Assembly: GCA_965116015.1 (NCBI GenBank)
Contig: OZ220477.1
Coordinates: 434,001 to 498,000, forward strand
Length of the DNA: 64,000 nt
Source: S5-327 sp965116015
Lineage (GTDB): Bacteria > Chloroflexota > Dehalococcoidia > Lucifugimonadales > Australimonadaceae
Direction of reading: 5' to 3'
A model generated the notes under the pieces. That model saw only the letters and a program-made list of their open reading frames with translations. It did no database searches and had not been told where the DNA came from. Each line of letters starts with the position of its first letter. Within the stretch, counting starts at the first letter, position 1. A program made the position numbers and the translations under genes. Below are positions 52,292-60,715 of the stretch, in pieces.

Positions 52292-52677
52292 GAGCCTCCA
52301 GTGTTCGGCGCAGGGGAGCTGCGGGTCTGACTGCGCCCGGGCGCGGGAAGGGCTGTGGCCGAATCGTGCGCAGCGGGAGGCGGTCAAAGGGGGGCGGGAT
52401 GCGGGATGGGCGCGCCTCCGAGCGGCGGCGCACAGGGGAGTGTAGGAGCGCGCTCTTGGGGGTGTCAAGGAGAGGTCTGGCGGGCGGCGTTTGCAGTGGG
52501 AATCGTCAACGGGGCGGGGCGTCTGCTGCGGCCCAACGAGCATGCGGTCAGGGGGAGAGAAGCCGAGGGGGCGGGGGGGCTCTGAGCGCGGCGTTGCTTC
52601 GGCGCGGGACGGCGGCTTACCCCTTGATGCGCGGAAGGGCGCTCACCTCCGGCTACTGCTCGTTGCTGTTGAGAGGC
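52292..52677. other. Intergenic spacer, nothing recognised
   Basis: Between the EutA-like gene start and the msrA end. No gene, RNA or strong hairpin is seen. Confidence 0.5.
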
Positions 52678-53214
52678 TTACGCTTTGAGGGCGCTGAGAT
52701 GCTCTTTGCGCAGTTTGGCGACTTTGGGCGCGATGATGAACTGGCAGTAGGGCTGGCTGCTGTTGCGGCGGAAGTACTGCTGGTGGATCTCTTCCGCCTC
52801 ATAGAACGCGGTGAAGGGGGTTACTTCGGTTACGATGGGGTTCGGCCATAGGCGCTGTTCGGCGAGGCGGGCGATGACGTCTTCGGCGACGGCGCGCTGC
52901 TCCCCGGATTCGTAGAATATGGCGGAGCGGTACTGCGAGCCGACGTCGTGTCCCTGGCGGTTCAGGGTTGTGGGGTCGTGGATGGTGAAGAAGATGTTGG
53001 TGAGCTGGCGGAATGAGACGATGTTTGGGTCGAATGCGAGGCGCACGGCTTCGGCGTGGCCGGTTGTTCCGGCGCAGACGAGTTGGTAGGAGGGCGATTC
53101 GACTGTTCCGCCGGTGTAGCCGGAGACGACGCGTTCGACGCCGCGGACTTGCTCGTAGACGGCTTCGAGGCACCAGAAGCATCCTCCCGCCAGAGTTGCT
53201 GTTTCGGTCGCCAT
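52678..53214 (-). CDS. msrA: Peptide-methionine (S)-S-oxide reductase
   Basis: 178 aa. GCFWC at residues 11-15 contains the catalytic Cys12. GYTGG, GHAEAV and the C-terminal FYEAEEIHQQYF complete the family signature. It repairs oxidised methionine. GGAGG precedes the start. A small gene lies 48 bp upstream on the same strand. Confidence 0.95.
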   Translation of the reverse strand: MATETATLAGGCFWCLEAVYEQVRGVERVVSGYTGGTVESPSYQLVCAGTTGHAEAVRLAFDPNIVSFRQLTNIFFTIHDPTTLNRQGHDVGSQYRSAIFYESGEQRAVAEDVIARLAEQRLWPNPIVTEVTPFTAFYEAEEIHQQYFRRNSSQPYCQFIIAPKVAKLRKEHLSALKA

Positions 53215-53262
53215 AGCATCGAGCCTCCTGATTGGGCGCTTGCGGAGCTGAGGGGGTTGTGT

Positions 53263-53487
53263 TTACTTTCTTTTCCGGCGCGCCACAGCGATCAGGTATA
53301 CGGAGCCTCCGCCTCCGTAGCCTTCCAGCGTGGCGAGTTCGTAGCCGTGAGCGTCGAGTTCGTTCAGCCACTGGGCGAGCTTGGGGGCTTTGTCGCGTTC
53401 GATTTCGTAGGTGATGTACTCGTCGCCGACTACGCCGCCTTGCCCTTTTGGGGGCTTCGCTTGGCTGTCCATTCCGCGGAGATCCAT
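53263..53487 (-). CDS. Small hypothetical protein (74 aa)
   Basis: It contains a compact segment YITYEIERDKAPKLAQWLNE followed by LDAHGYELATLEGYGGGG and a hydrophobic strand YLIAVARRKRK. The pattern (beta strand, helix, GYEL, strand) resembles DUF4177-like small proteins. It sits between the D-aminoacylase and msrA on the same strand. AGGAGG lies upstream of the ATG at 53487. Confidence 0.6.
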   Translation of the reverse strand: MDLRGMDSQAKPPKGQGGVVGDEYITYEIERDKAPKLAQWLNELDAHGYELATLEGYGGGGSVYLIAVARRKRK

Positions 53488-53509
53488 CTGCGCAGTCCTC
53501 CTTAGCGCT

Positions 53510-55204
53510 CTATGCGGGTGTAAGCGCGCGACTGCGCAGGACTCTGCCGGGGTATGCGCCGGTGTGCTTGCCTTCTTCCAGGAGCGTCTGGCCGTTGACG
53601 ATGGTGTAGTCGACGCCGGAGGCTCGCTGGCGGAGGCGCGTGAGGCCGCCGGGGAGGTCGTTCACCTCGTCGGGGTCTTCCGCGCCGACGGTTTCGGGGT
53701 CGAAGATGACGGCGTCGGCGGCGAATCCGGGGCGGAGCAGTCCGCGGTCGTGGAGGCCATAGATCGAGGCTTGCATAAAGCTGAGCTTGCGGACGGCATC
53801 TTCGAGGGAGAGGGCGGCTTCTTCGCGGACCCAGCGTCCGAGCACGAGGGTGCTGTAGCCGTAGCCGGCTTCGAATACGACGTGAGCGCCTGCGTCGGAC
53901 AGACCGATGAGGGTGTAGGGGCTGGCGATGAGCTTGCCCATTACGCCGCCGTCGCCGCCGGACTGGCTGTTCTGCAGCCCTGTGCCGAGTTCTTCGTCGA
54001 GCATGAGGTCGAGGAAGGCGTCGATGACTTCCTTGTTCTGGGCGCGGGCCATATCCGCGACGCTCATTTCCTGGAAGGGGCGGTTGCGTTCTTTCAGCGT
54101 TCGCGTGATGAAGATGCGCTCCCAGTTGACGGGGAGGACGCCGATTGGGAGGTTTGCGCCGTCGACGGACTCGGCTCGGAGCTTCTCGCGCACGGATGGG
54201 TCGCGGAAGGCTGCGGCTTTCGCGTCGAGGGAGCCGAGCATCACGTCGCGCCAGGTTGGCATACGGTCGAACATTTGGGCGTTGCGCATCGTGAATCGCT
54301 GCGCCGCTGGGCGGGGGTTGACGACGGGGTAGATTTGGCGGCCCTCGGCGATGCGCTGCTCGACGATTTCGAGGTGGGATTTCCAGCGTTCGGGGTCGTT
54401 GGAGTTGTAGACGATCTGGTTGTAGACGACGGGTCGCTGCGCTTGCTCGCCGAGTTTGGAGGCGAAGCCGTCGCGGATCTCCAGGGGGTAGGCGGCGCCG
54501 CACTGGACGACGCCGGCGCCGACGTCGCGCAGCGCGGTCGCGAGTTCGTAGAGTTCGTCGACGGGGGGGACGATGCCGGGGATGGGTCGTCCGGCAAGGT
54601 CCATATGACCGCGATTGCGGTTGAAGGAGAGGCCGAGAGCGCCGTCGCGGATGGCGTCGCGGACGAGTTCTTTCATCTCCGCCATCTCGGCGGGGGTTGC
54701 TTGCTCGCGGGAGTAGGCTTCTTCGCCCATTGCCCAGCGTCGCACGGCGGAGTGGCCGACGAGGGCTCCGGCGTTCACGCCGAGCCGGCGGTCGATGAAG
54801 TCGAGGTATTCGCCGAACGTTGTCCACTCCCAGGGGATGCCTTCTTGCAGGCTCTCCATAGGGATGGCTTCGACGCGGGAGAGCATCATGGCGAGGGCTT
54901 CGCGGTCGTTGGGTTTTGTGGGGGCGAGGGTGAGGGAGCAGTTTCCGAAGATGACCGTGGTTACGCCGTGTTGCGGGGAGAAGGTGCAGAGGGGGTCCCA
55001 GGTTACTTGCGCGTCGAAGTGGCAGTGGTTGTCGATGAAGCCTGGGGCGACGACTCTGTCGGATGCGTCGATGACGCGACGGGCGGGGCCGGAGAGGCGG
55101 CCGATGTCTGCGACTTTGCCGCCGGCGACGCCGACATCTGCGATGAACGAGGGCATTCCGGAGCCGTCGGCGACTCTTCCGTTCTTGATGAGGAGGTCGT
55201 ACAT
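53510..55204 (-). CDS. N-acyl-D-amino-acid deacylase family amidohydrolase
   Basis: 564 aa. DLLIKNGRVADGSG starts the urease-like beta-sandwich and VAPGFIDNHCHFD carries the metal-site HxH. The barrel continues to SDAGAHVVFEAGYGYS, and the sandwich closes with GFAADAVIFDPETV. Relatives are D-aminoacylase and dihydropyrimidinase-like enzymes. AAGGAG lies upstream. A G18 tract separates it from the upstream FAH gene. Confidence 0.9.
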   Translation of the reverse strand: MYDLLIKNGRVADGSGMPSFIADVGVAGGKVADIGRLSGPARRVIDASDRVVAPGFIDNHCHFDAQVTWDPLCTFSPQHGVTTVIFGNCSLTLAPTKPNDREALAMMLSRVEAIPMESLQEGIPWEWTTFGEYLDFIDRRLGVNAGALVGHSAVRRWAMGEEAYSREQATPAEMAEMKELVRDAIRDGALGLSFNRNRGHMDLAGRPIPGIVPPVDELYELATALRDVGAGVVQCGAAYPLEIRDGFASKLGEQAQRPVVYNQIVYNSNDPERWKSHLEIVEQRIAEGRQIYPVVNPRPAAQRFTMRNAQMFDRMPTWRDVMLGSLDAKAAAFRDPSVREKLRAESVDGANLPIGVLPVNWERIFITRTLKERNRPFQEMSVADMARAQNKEVIDAFLDLMLDEELGTGLQNSQSGGDGGVMGKLIASPYTLIGLSDAGAHVVFEAGYGYSTLVLGRWVREEAALSLEDAVRKLSFMQASIYGLHDRGLLRPGFAADAVIFDPETVGAEDPDEVNDLPGGLTRLRQRASGVDYTIVNGQTLLEEGKHTGAYPGRVLRSRALTPA

Positions 55205-55232
55205 ATCGCTCTCCTTGAGGGGGCGGGAGTTC

Positions 55233-55250
55233 GGGGGGGGGGGGGGGGGG
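55233..55250. repeat. G18 homopolymer tract
   Basis: Eighteen consecutive G (C in the mRNA) directly abutting the stop codon of the FAH gene (TAA at 55253-55251) and 29 bp before the D-aminoacylase start. It is the longest of the G-tracts in the window. Confidence 0.9.
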
Positions 55251-56129
55251 TTAGGCGCTGCGCACGCCGGGCGGCAGCCAGTTCTCTGTTTTCCTGGGTC
55301 CGTAGGATCGTATGTTGAAGCGCAGGCGTCCGAGGCCGCGGCCCTCTACTTCGACGGAGTCGCCGTCGTTGATGGGCCACAGGCCGACGTGGTGCGTTCC
55401 GCACGAGACGATGTCGCCGGGGACGAGCGTGAGGCGCTGGGAGAGCCACGCGATCTGCTCGGCGACGGAGTAGGCCATCGCGGATGTGTTGTAGTTCTGC
55501 TTCAGTTCGCTGTTGATCCACGATTGCACGTGGACGTCCTGCGGGTCGGGGATCTCGTCGGCGGTGGTGATGAAGGGGCCCATTGGGCCCCAGGTTTCCT
55601 GGCCTTTGTGCAGGAAGGTGGTGCGGCGGTTGGGGATGCCGCGGGCGGAGATGTCGGCGAAGTTCGTGTATCCGAATACGTGGGAGAGGGCGGCGGACGC
55701 GGAGACGTTGCGGGCTGGTTTGCCGATGACGTAGGCGAACTCCGCTTCGGCCTGGAAGACTTGCGCCTCGGGGATGTCGGGGATGTGGACGGTGTCGTCG
55801 CAGCCGATGACGCTGCTAGTTCCTTTGTAGAAGAAGTCGAGCACGCCTCTCGCGGCTCCCTCGCGGTCGAGGTAGTTGGAGAAGGCGCAGAGGACGTTGT
55901 GGGGTCTTGGGAGGGGGGCGCGGAGTTTCACGCTGGAGAGTTCGGCGGTGTCGGCGGTTCCGGCGGCCCATTTGAGTTTGGGGCCGTATTCGTCGAATCC
56001 GGCGATGACGCGCTCCATCACCTCTTCGGGCGGGAGGATGTCTGAGTGCTCGACAGCCGACGTTACGTCGTAGACGGTGTCGCCTTGCAGCATTCCGAGC
56101 CTGTAGTCGTTGAAGAAGAGCAGCTGCAC
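55251..56129 (-). CDS. Fumarylacetoacetate hydrolase (FAH) family protein
   Basis: 292 aa. The C-terminal FAH fold has the metal-site acidic residues in QAEAEFAYVIGKPARNVS and the EKP-like FGYTNFADISARGIPN region. Such proteins hydrate or hydrolyse 2-keto dienoates in aromatic meta-cleavage. I choose GTG 56129, 5 nt after GGGAGG; the frame extends to 56150 without support. It heads a minus-strand catabolic block. Confidence 0.88.
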   Translation of the reverse strand: MQLLFFNDYRLGMLQGDTVYDVTSAVEHSDILPPEEVMERVIAGFDEYGPKLKWAAGTADTAELSSVKLRAPLPRPHNVLCAFSNYLDREGAARGVLDFFYKGTSSVIGCDDTVHIPDIPEAQVFQAEAEFAYVIGKPARNVSASAALSHVFGYTNFADISARGIPNRRTTFLHKGQETWGPMGPFITTADEIPDPQDVHVQSWINSELKQNYNTSAMAYSVAEQIAWLSQRLTLVPGDIVSCGTHHVGLWPINDGDSVEVEGRGLGRLRFNIRSYGPRKTENWLPPGVRSA

Positions 56130-56214
56130 GCACACCTCCCGGGGCCGCAAGCGGCGGATGCCGCAAGGCTACGCCGCCGCGCCTGCCGGGGCAACTCCGG
56201 GCGGCGGCGTGGGC

Positions 56215-56234
56215 GCTCCCGCGCAGGCGGGAGC
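56215..56234. other. 8-bp inverted repeat in the divergent FAH/MATE spacer
   Basis: GCTCCCGC and GCGGGAGC around a 4-nt loop (56215-56222 and 56227-56234). It could be a leader hairpin or an operator. Low information. Confidence 0.3.
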
Positions 56235-56385
56235 CGCTATTCAGGGATGGCGTTGTTCTGTAGGGCGTTCTGTTGTTCGTTCGCGCGGATGCGGGCGAGG
56301 GGGGCGGGCGCGCTGCGCCCGGGACCGGCGCGCCCGCCGGCGCCGCCGCTTTGCGAGGGTGTAGGATTGCGGAAGCCCGACCTGT

Positions 56386-57960
56386 TTGGCCGGTTCTGTT
56401 AATGAGGTCTGGAGTTTCTTTAGATCAGGGGGCGCCTGCTCGCGCATCTGCATTGCATTGACGCCGAACGACCAGCATACGGAGCCTGCCCCCGGGGATG
56501 AGAGGCCTGAGGGGGATTTTGATTGGTCGTCTGGCGACGACGCGCGGCGCAGGGTTCGGGGAGCTCGGCGGTCGGCGTACGCGACGCGGAATCTGACGAC
56601 TGGGGGGGTGCGGCGCAATCTGTGGTTCCTTGCGTGGCCGCAGATGGTGGGCGGGGTTTTCAACGCGTCTGACCAGATATCTGATCTTTTCTGGGCAGGG
56701 CGCGTTGTTGGGTTCGAGGCGCTTGGGGGGATCGGGGTGGCGCAGGCGTACGGCCACCTCATCATGATGGCGCGGATGGGGCTGGATGTTGGGATGCAGG
56801 CGCTCATCTCTCGTGCAGTCGGGGCTCGCCGCATCGACTTGGCCAATCACGCGGCGCTGCAGGCGTTCACGCTGACGCTTGCGATGTCGCTCGTTCTTTC
56901 GGCGGCGGGAATTGCGCTCGCGCCTGCGCTGCTCCGTGTTCTTGGCGTTAGCGAGGCGGTTGCGCAGGCGGCGGTTCTTTACTTGCAGTTCCAGTTCGTT
57001 TCGTCGGCGCTGCAGAGTTTCCGGCAGACGACAGGCGCGGCGCTGCAGGCGGCGGGGGACGCTTTCACGCCGATGAAATCGACGATTGCGTCGCGGGCGC
57101 TCCATCTCGTCGTCACGCCGTTTCTTGTGCTTGGGTTGTTCGGGGCGCCGGAGATGGGGATCGCGGGGGCATCGGCGGCGAATGTGCTCGCACAGGTAGT
57201 GGGCGTGGGCTGGAATCTGGCGGCGCTGTTCACTGGCGCGTCGCGCTTGCACCTGAGGCTAAGCGGCTACCGCATCGATCCCGGGGTGATGAGGCGGATC
57301 GTCAAGATAGGGGCTCCGGCGACTGCGACGCAGATGGAGCGGGGGCTCTCTGAGCTCGTGCTTATCCGGCTGGTTACTCCGTTCGGGGACATCGCGCTTG
57401 CGGCGTATTCGCTCACGCGCAGGCTGGAGCGCATCACGAACATCGGCAGCCAGGGGATGGGGAGGGCGTCTGGCGTGCTGGTGGGTCAGAATCTTGGGGC
57501 GGGAGAGCCGGAGCGGGCGCGGATGACGGTGAAGTGGGCTGTGGCCTATGTGATGGTTATCCGGGGTCTCGCGGGGGCGTTCCTGATCGCGTTTCCGGGG
57601 TTCTTTGTTGGTCTTTTCAGCAGCGATCCCGAGTTCATTGAGACTGCTGTGGTGTGGCTGCGCATACAGGCGGTGGCGGGGACGCTGCTGGGCGGGGGGC
57701 AGGTTTTTCAGCAGTCGTTCAATGTTGCGGGGGACACGCTTGCTCCTATGCTGGTTACGTTCATGAGCATGTGGGTTATGGAGATTCCTCTGGCGTTCGC
57801 GCTGTCGAGGTGGACGCCGCTGGAAGGGATCGGGGTTGCGTTCGCCATCGCGGTTGCGATGCTGGCGCGCTTCTGCCTGTACGGGGGGTACTACTTCACG
57901 GGGAGGTGGCTCCGCGTCGACGTGTTCGGGAAGGCGGATGCTCCTGCGCCTCCGAGCTGA
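56386..57960 (+). CDS. MATE family efflux transporter
   Basis: About 524 aa with 12 hydrophobic segments. The family core begins near GVRRNLWFLAWPQMVGG and repeats in the second half at IVKIGAPATATQMERG. It exports cationic drugs or metabolites with Na+ or H+. The start is uncertain: no good ribosome site is visible. The frame is open from TTG 56386, another TTG is at 56458, and about 75 residues precede the first membrane helix. Confidence 0.88.
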   Translation: MAGSVNEVWSFFRSGGACSRICIALTPNDQHTEPAPGDERPEGDFDWSSGDDARRRVRGARRSAYATRNLTTGGVRRNLWFLAWPQMVGGVFNASDQISDLFWAGRVVGFEALGGIGVAQAYGHLIMMARMGLDVGMQALISRAVGARRIDLANHAALQAFTLTLAMSLVLSAAGIALAPALLRVLGVSEAVAQAAVLYLQFQFVSSALQSFRQTTGAALQAAGDAFTPMKSTIASRALHLVVTPFLVLGLFGAPEMGIAGASAANVLAQVVGVGWNLAALFTGASRLHLRLSGYRIDPGVMRRIVKIGAPATATQMERGLSELVLIRLVTPFGDIALAAYSLTRRLERITNIGSQGMGRASGVLVGQNLGAGEPERARMTVKWAVAYVMVIRGLAGAFLIAFPGFFVGLFSSDPEFIETAVVWLRIQAVAGTLLGGGQVFQQSFNVAGDTLAPMLVTFMSMWVMEIPLAFALSRWTPLEGIGVAFAIAVAMLARFCLYGGYYFTGRWLRVDVFGKADAPAPPS

Positions 57961-58078
57961 GCGAACGCTGGCGCGGAGCGCGGCGGATGTGGGCGCCGGC
58001 GCGGCTCGCGGCGTAGAATGCCGTCGCCGCTAATCAGCGCCAGCGGGCGCGGTAGAGAGCGGTAGAGAGAGGAGCGCT

Positions 58079-59137
58079 ATGAAAGCTGCAGTGTTGCCGG
58101 GCGTGGACGAGGCTCTCGCCATCGAGGAGTTCTTGACTCCTGATGTTGGGGATGACGATGTGCTGATTGAGGTTGCGGCTTGCGGCGTCTGCCATACGGA
58201 TCTGAAGGTGCAGGATGGTTCGATACCGACGAGCTTTCCCGCGGTGTTGGGCCACGAGGTTTCGGGGACGGTTGTGGGAGCCGGCATCGGCCAGCGCGAG
58301 CATTTCCGCGATGGGGATCGGGTTACTGTCGGGATGCGGTTCCGCTGCGGGCGGTGCGAGTTCTGCGCAACGGGGCTGCCGAACCTCTGCCAGCAGATGC
58401 CCTTGGGATCTCCGTATCGCAAGGCGGATGGAGCCGCGGCCACGCGGTGGAACGTTGGGGGCTTCACGCAGTTGCTGTCGGTTCCGGCGTACATGGTCTT
58501 TCACTTGCCGGAGGGGGTGGATCTTGTGGAGTCGAGCATAGTGGGGTGCCGGGTTACGACTGCGTATAACGCGGTGAAGAACGGGGCGCATCTCGCGCCG
58601 GGGGAGTCGGCGATGGTTATCGGGTGCGGCGGGGTGGGGTTGAACATCATTCAGCTGTTGCGTCTCTTTGGAGCCTACCCGATTGTTGCGGTGGATGTTG
58701 TGGGCAGCAAGCTGGAGGCGGCGAAGAATTACGGGGCTACGCATGTGGTCGACGCTAACGCTGACGATCCGGTGGAGGCGACGATGGAGATTACGCGCGG
58801 GGGAGCGCGGAAGACGTTCGAGGCGATCGGGAATCCGGCGACTGCCGATCAGGCGGTGAGGGCGACGAGGCCTACGGGGACGGCGACTATCGTGGGGGCG
58901 ATGCCGCCGGGGGACATTGTTATTCATGATTCGCGGTTCGCGTTCAAGGAGATCAAGGTTACCGGCGTGGCTATGCGCCGGACGAGCGATGTGACGGAGA
59001 CGCTGGAGCTGGTCGCTCAGGGGCGCATCGATATCGGTTCGTTCATCACCAGGCGTTACGGGTTCGAAGAGATCAACACGGCGATTCAGGATGTTCATCA
59101 CGGGGATGTGCTGATGGGGGTTACGGTTTGGAATTAG
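58079..59137 (+). CDS. Zinc-dependent alcohol dehydrogenase family protein
   Basis: 352 aa. The catalytic zinc ligands are in CGVCHTD and GHEVSG, the structural zinc loop is CGRCEFCATGLPNLC, and the Rossmann motif is VIGCGGVGLN. It oxidises alcohols with NAD(P), similar to class III/formaldehyde or aryl alcohol dehydrogenases. GAGAGAGGAG precedes the ATG. The UGA-containing DUF427 gene follows 28 bp downstream on the same strand. Confidence 0.93.
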   Translation: MKAAVLPGVDEALAIEEFLTPDVGDDDVLIEVAACGVCHTDLKVQDGSIPTSFPAVLGHEVSGTVVGAGIGQREHFRDGDRVTVGMRFRCGRCEFCATGLPNLCQQMPLGSPYRKADGAAATRWNVGGFTQLLSVPAYMVFHLPEGVDLVESSIVGCRVTTAYNAVKNGAHLAPGESAMVIGCGGVGLNIIQLLRLFGAYPIVAVDVVGSKLEAAKNYGATHVVDANADDPVEATMEITRGGARKTFEAIGNPATADQAVRATRPTGTATIVGAMPPGDIVIHDSRFAFKEIKVTGVAMRRTSDVTETLELVAQGRIDIGSFITRRYGFEEINTAIQDVHHGDVLMGVTVWN

Positions 59138-59165
59138 AGGGCGGGAGCCCGGAAGGAGCGAGGAG

Positions 59166-59960
59166 ATGACGCAAGCGTTCAGGGCTTTGAGCGCAGGGGC
59201 GCAAGGCATCGGGGGGCATCTGGCTTTTGTTGAGCCTGTTCCCCAGCGGGTTCGCGTGATGTTCGCGGGGGAGACGATTGCCGACAGCGCTCGCGCTGTT
59301 GCGATGCAGGAGACGGGACACGCTCCGGTTTACTACTTTCCGATGGACGATGTGAGGATGGATCTGTTCGAGGCGACCGACAACTCGACGCATTGACCGA
59401 TCAGGGGAGACGCTCGGTATTGGAGCGTCAAGGTTGGAGAGCGGGTTGCCGAGAATGCTGTTTGGAACTATGCGGCGCCGCTGGAGGGGTGCATCGACGT
59501 TCGGGAGTACGTCGCGTTCTACTGGAACAAGGTGGACGCGTGGTTCGAGGAGGACACGCAGGTATTTGTTGGTCCGAAGGATCCTTACACGCGGGTGGAC
59601 TGTTTGGAGAGCTCGCGGAATGTGAGCGTCGTCATCGGCGGGGAGACGGTGGCGCAGAGCGATCGGCCGGTTATGCTGATCGAGACGGGGCTGCCGCATC
59701 GGTACTATCTGCCGGCGAAGGATGTGAGGATGGAATTGCTTCGTTTGAGCGAGCGCGCGGTTGGGTCGCCTTACAAGGGGGAGGCGCGGTATTTCCACGC
59801 GCAGATCGGCGATGAGCTGCTGGAGAATGTGGCGTGGACGTATCGCTATCCGACGCAGGAGGCGGCGGCCATTGCCGGCTACATCTGCTTCCCGCAGGGG
59901 AAGGTCGATATGTATGTCGACGGGGAGTTGGAGCCGAGGCCGAGGACGCGCTGGGACTAG
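59166..59960 (+). CDS. Two-domain DUF427 protein with in-frame UGA, candidate selenoprotein
   Basis: 264 codons before the TAG stop if the UGA at 59394-59396 is read through. Upstream: VRVMFAGETIADSARA and VRMDLFEATDNSTH. Downstream, in the same frame: PIRGDARYWSVKVGERVAEN, AFYWNKVDAWFEED, then a second DUF427 repeat with VSVVIGGETVAQSDRP and SPYKGEARYF. In this family the UGA position is the conserved Cys before P-x-[KR]-G (VCPWRG in the paralogue at 29.5 kb). There is no other stop or frameshift. A good AAGGAGCGAGGAG ribosome site precedes the ATG. It is either selenocysteine insertion or a single nonsense mutation. Confidence 0.65.
59397..59429 (+). promoter_or_regulatory. Bacterial SECIS-like stem-loop
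   Basis: A perfect 7-bp stem GACGCTC/GAGCGTC (59409-59415, 59423-59429) encloses the loop GGTATTG. The loop starts 20 nt after the UGA and has G at its first two positions. These fit the published rules for bacterial SECIS elements (distance window of roughly 16-37 nt and a G at the loop start). Confidence 0.55.
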
Positions 59961-60036
59961 TTTGCTACTGGCCGCGCGGCGGCTTCTGCGCGGATGGCGG
60001 CGCGTGAGGTGGTGGAGGGCGTTCTCGCGCGCGGGG

Positions 60037-60065
60037 TTGACGCCGGCGGGGCTATTTGCGAATAT
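60037..60065 (+). promoter_or_regulatory. Promoter of the Fur-family regulator
   Basis: TTGACG (60037-60042), 17-bp spacer, GAATAT (60060-60065). The expected start site is at or just before the ATG at 60076, so the transcript is probably leaderless. Confidence 0.5.
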
Positions 60066-60071
60066 TCGCAA
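60056..60071. promoter_or_regulatory. Fur-family operator (16-bp perfect palindrome)
   Basis: TTGCGAATATTCGCAA, identical on both strands, overlaps the -10 box and ends 4 bp before the regulator's ATG. Its position suggests autorepression by the metal-bound regulator. The TTGC...GCAA ends resemble sites of nickel-responsive Fur proteins, but metal identity is inference. Confidence 0.65.
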
Positions 60072-60075
60072 CAAC

Positions 60076-60663
60076 ATGTTGTCGCAAGACTCCGTTAACC
60101 CCGCTAACACCGCGGATAACGCTGCGGACGCTATCAAGGCTGCGGGTCGCCGCGTTACTGTGCAGCGCGCCGCGGTGATGGACGCTATCCGCGAGATTGG
60201 CGGCCACGCGCCGGTTGACCGGATCGTTGCGCGTTTGCGGGAGAGCCATCCGCAGATCGACATTGCCACGGTCTATCGCACGGTGGATCTGCTTGGACGC
60301 CTCCACATCATCAATGAGGTGCGGGTCGGCGATGTGAGCCACTACGAGTACGCGGCTCCCGGCAGTCATCACGGGCATATGGTGTGCGAGCACTGCGGCG
60401 AGACTTTTCATCTGCCGCCCGAGCATCTTCGGGAGCTGCGCGATCGGCTGCGGGCCGACGCCGGGTTCGATCTGCACGCTGAGCATCTGACGCTGAGCGG
60501 GCTGTGCAGGGAGTGCGTCAGGGATGTCGCACATTCGCATAGCGGGCACTCGCATGCTCCGGGGCGCCGCGACGCTCACGCGCGGGGCGGCGTCGCGGCG
60601 AGCGACGAGCCGCCGACTGGTCAGAGGCCTGCGCGCAGGGGTTCGGAGCAGCGGGGAGGATAG
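60076..60663 (+). CDS. Fur-family metalloregulator
   Basis: 195 aa. A winged helix-turn-helix (RRVTVQRAAVMDAI, IDIATVYRTVDLL) is followed by the Fur metal-binding domain HHGHMVCEHCGETFHL with the first CxxC, and the second pair CRECV. A His-rich C-terminal tail (HSHSGHSHAPGRRDAHAR, 18 residues) is an extra metal-binding segment. The next gene is a NiCoT-like permease, so nickel or cobalt is the likely effector, with zinc as an alternative. The start is the ATG directly after the operator. Confidence 0.88.
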   Translation: MLSQDSVNPANTADNAADAIKAAGRRVTVQRAAVMDAIREIGGHAPVDRIVARLRESHPQIDIATVYRTVDLLGRLHIINEVRVGDVSHYEYAAPGSHHGHMVCEHCGETFHLPPEHLRELRDRLRADAGFDLHAEHLTLSGLCRECVRDVAHSHSGHSHAPGRRDAHARGGVAASDEPPTGQRPARRGSEQRGG

Positions 60664-60715
60664 GGAGGGTAGGGAATGGCAGGGATTGCTCAATCGCACG
60701 GGAACGGAGGCAGCT

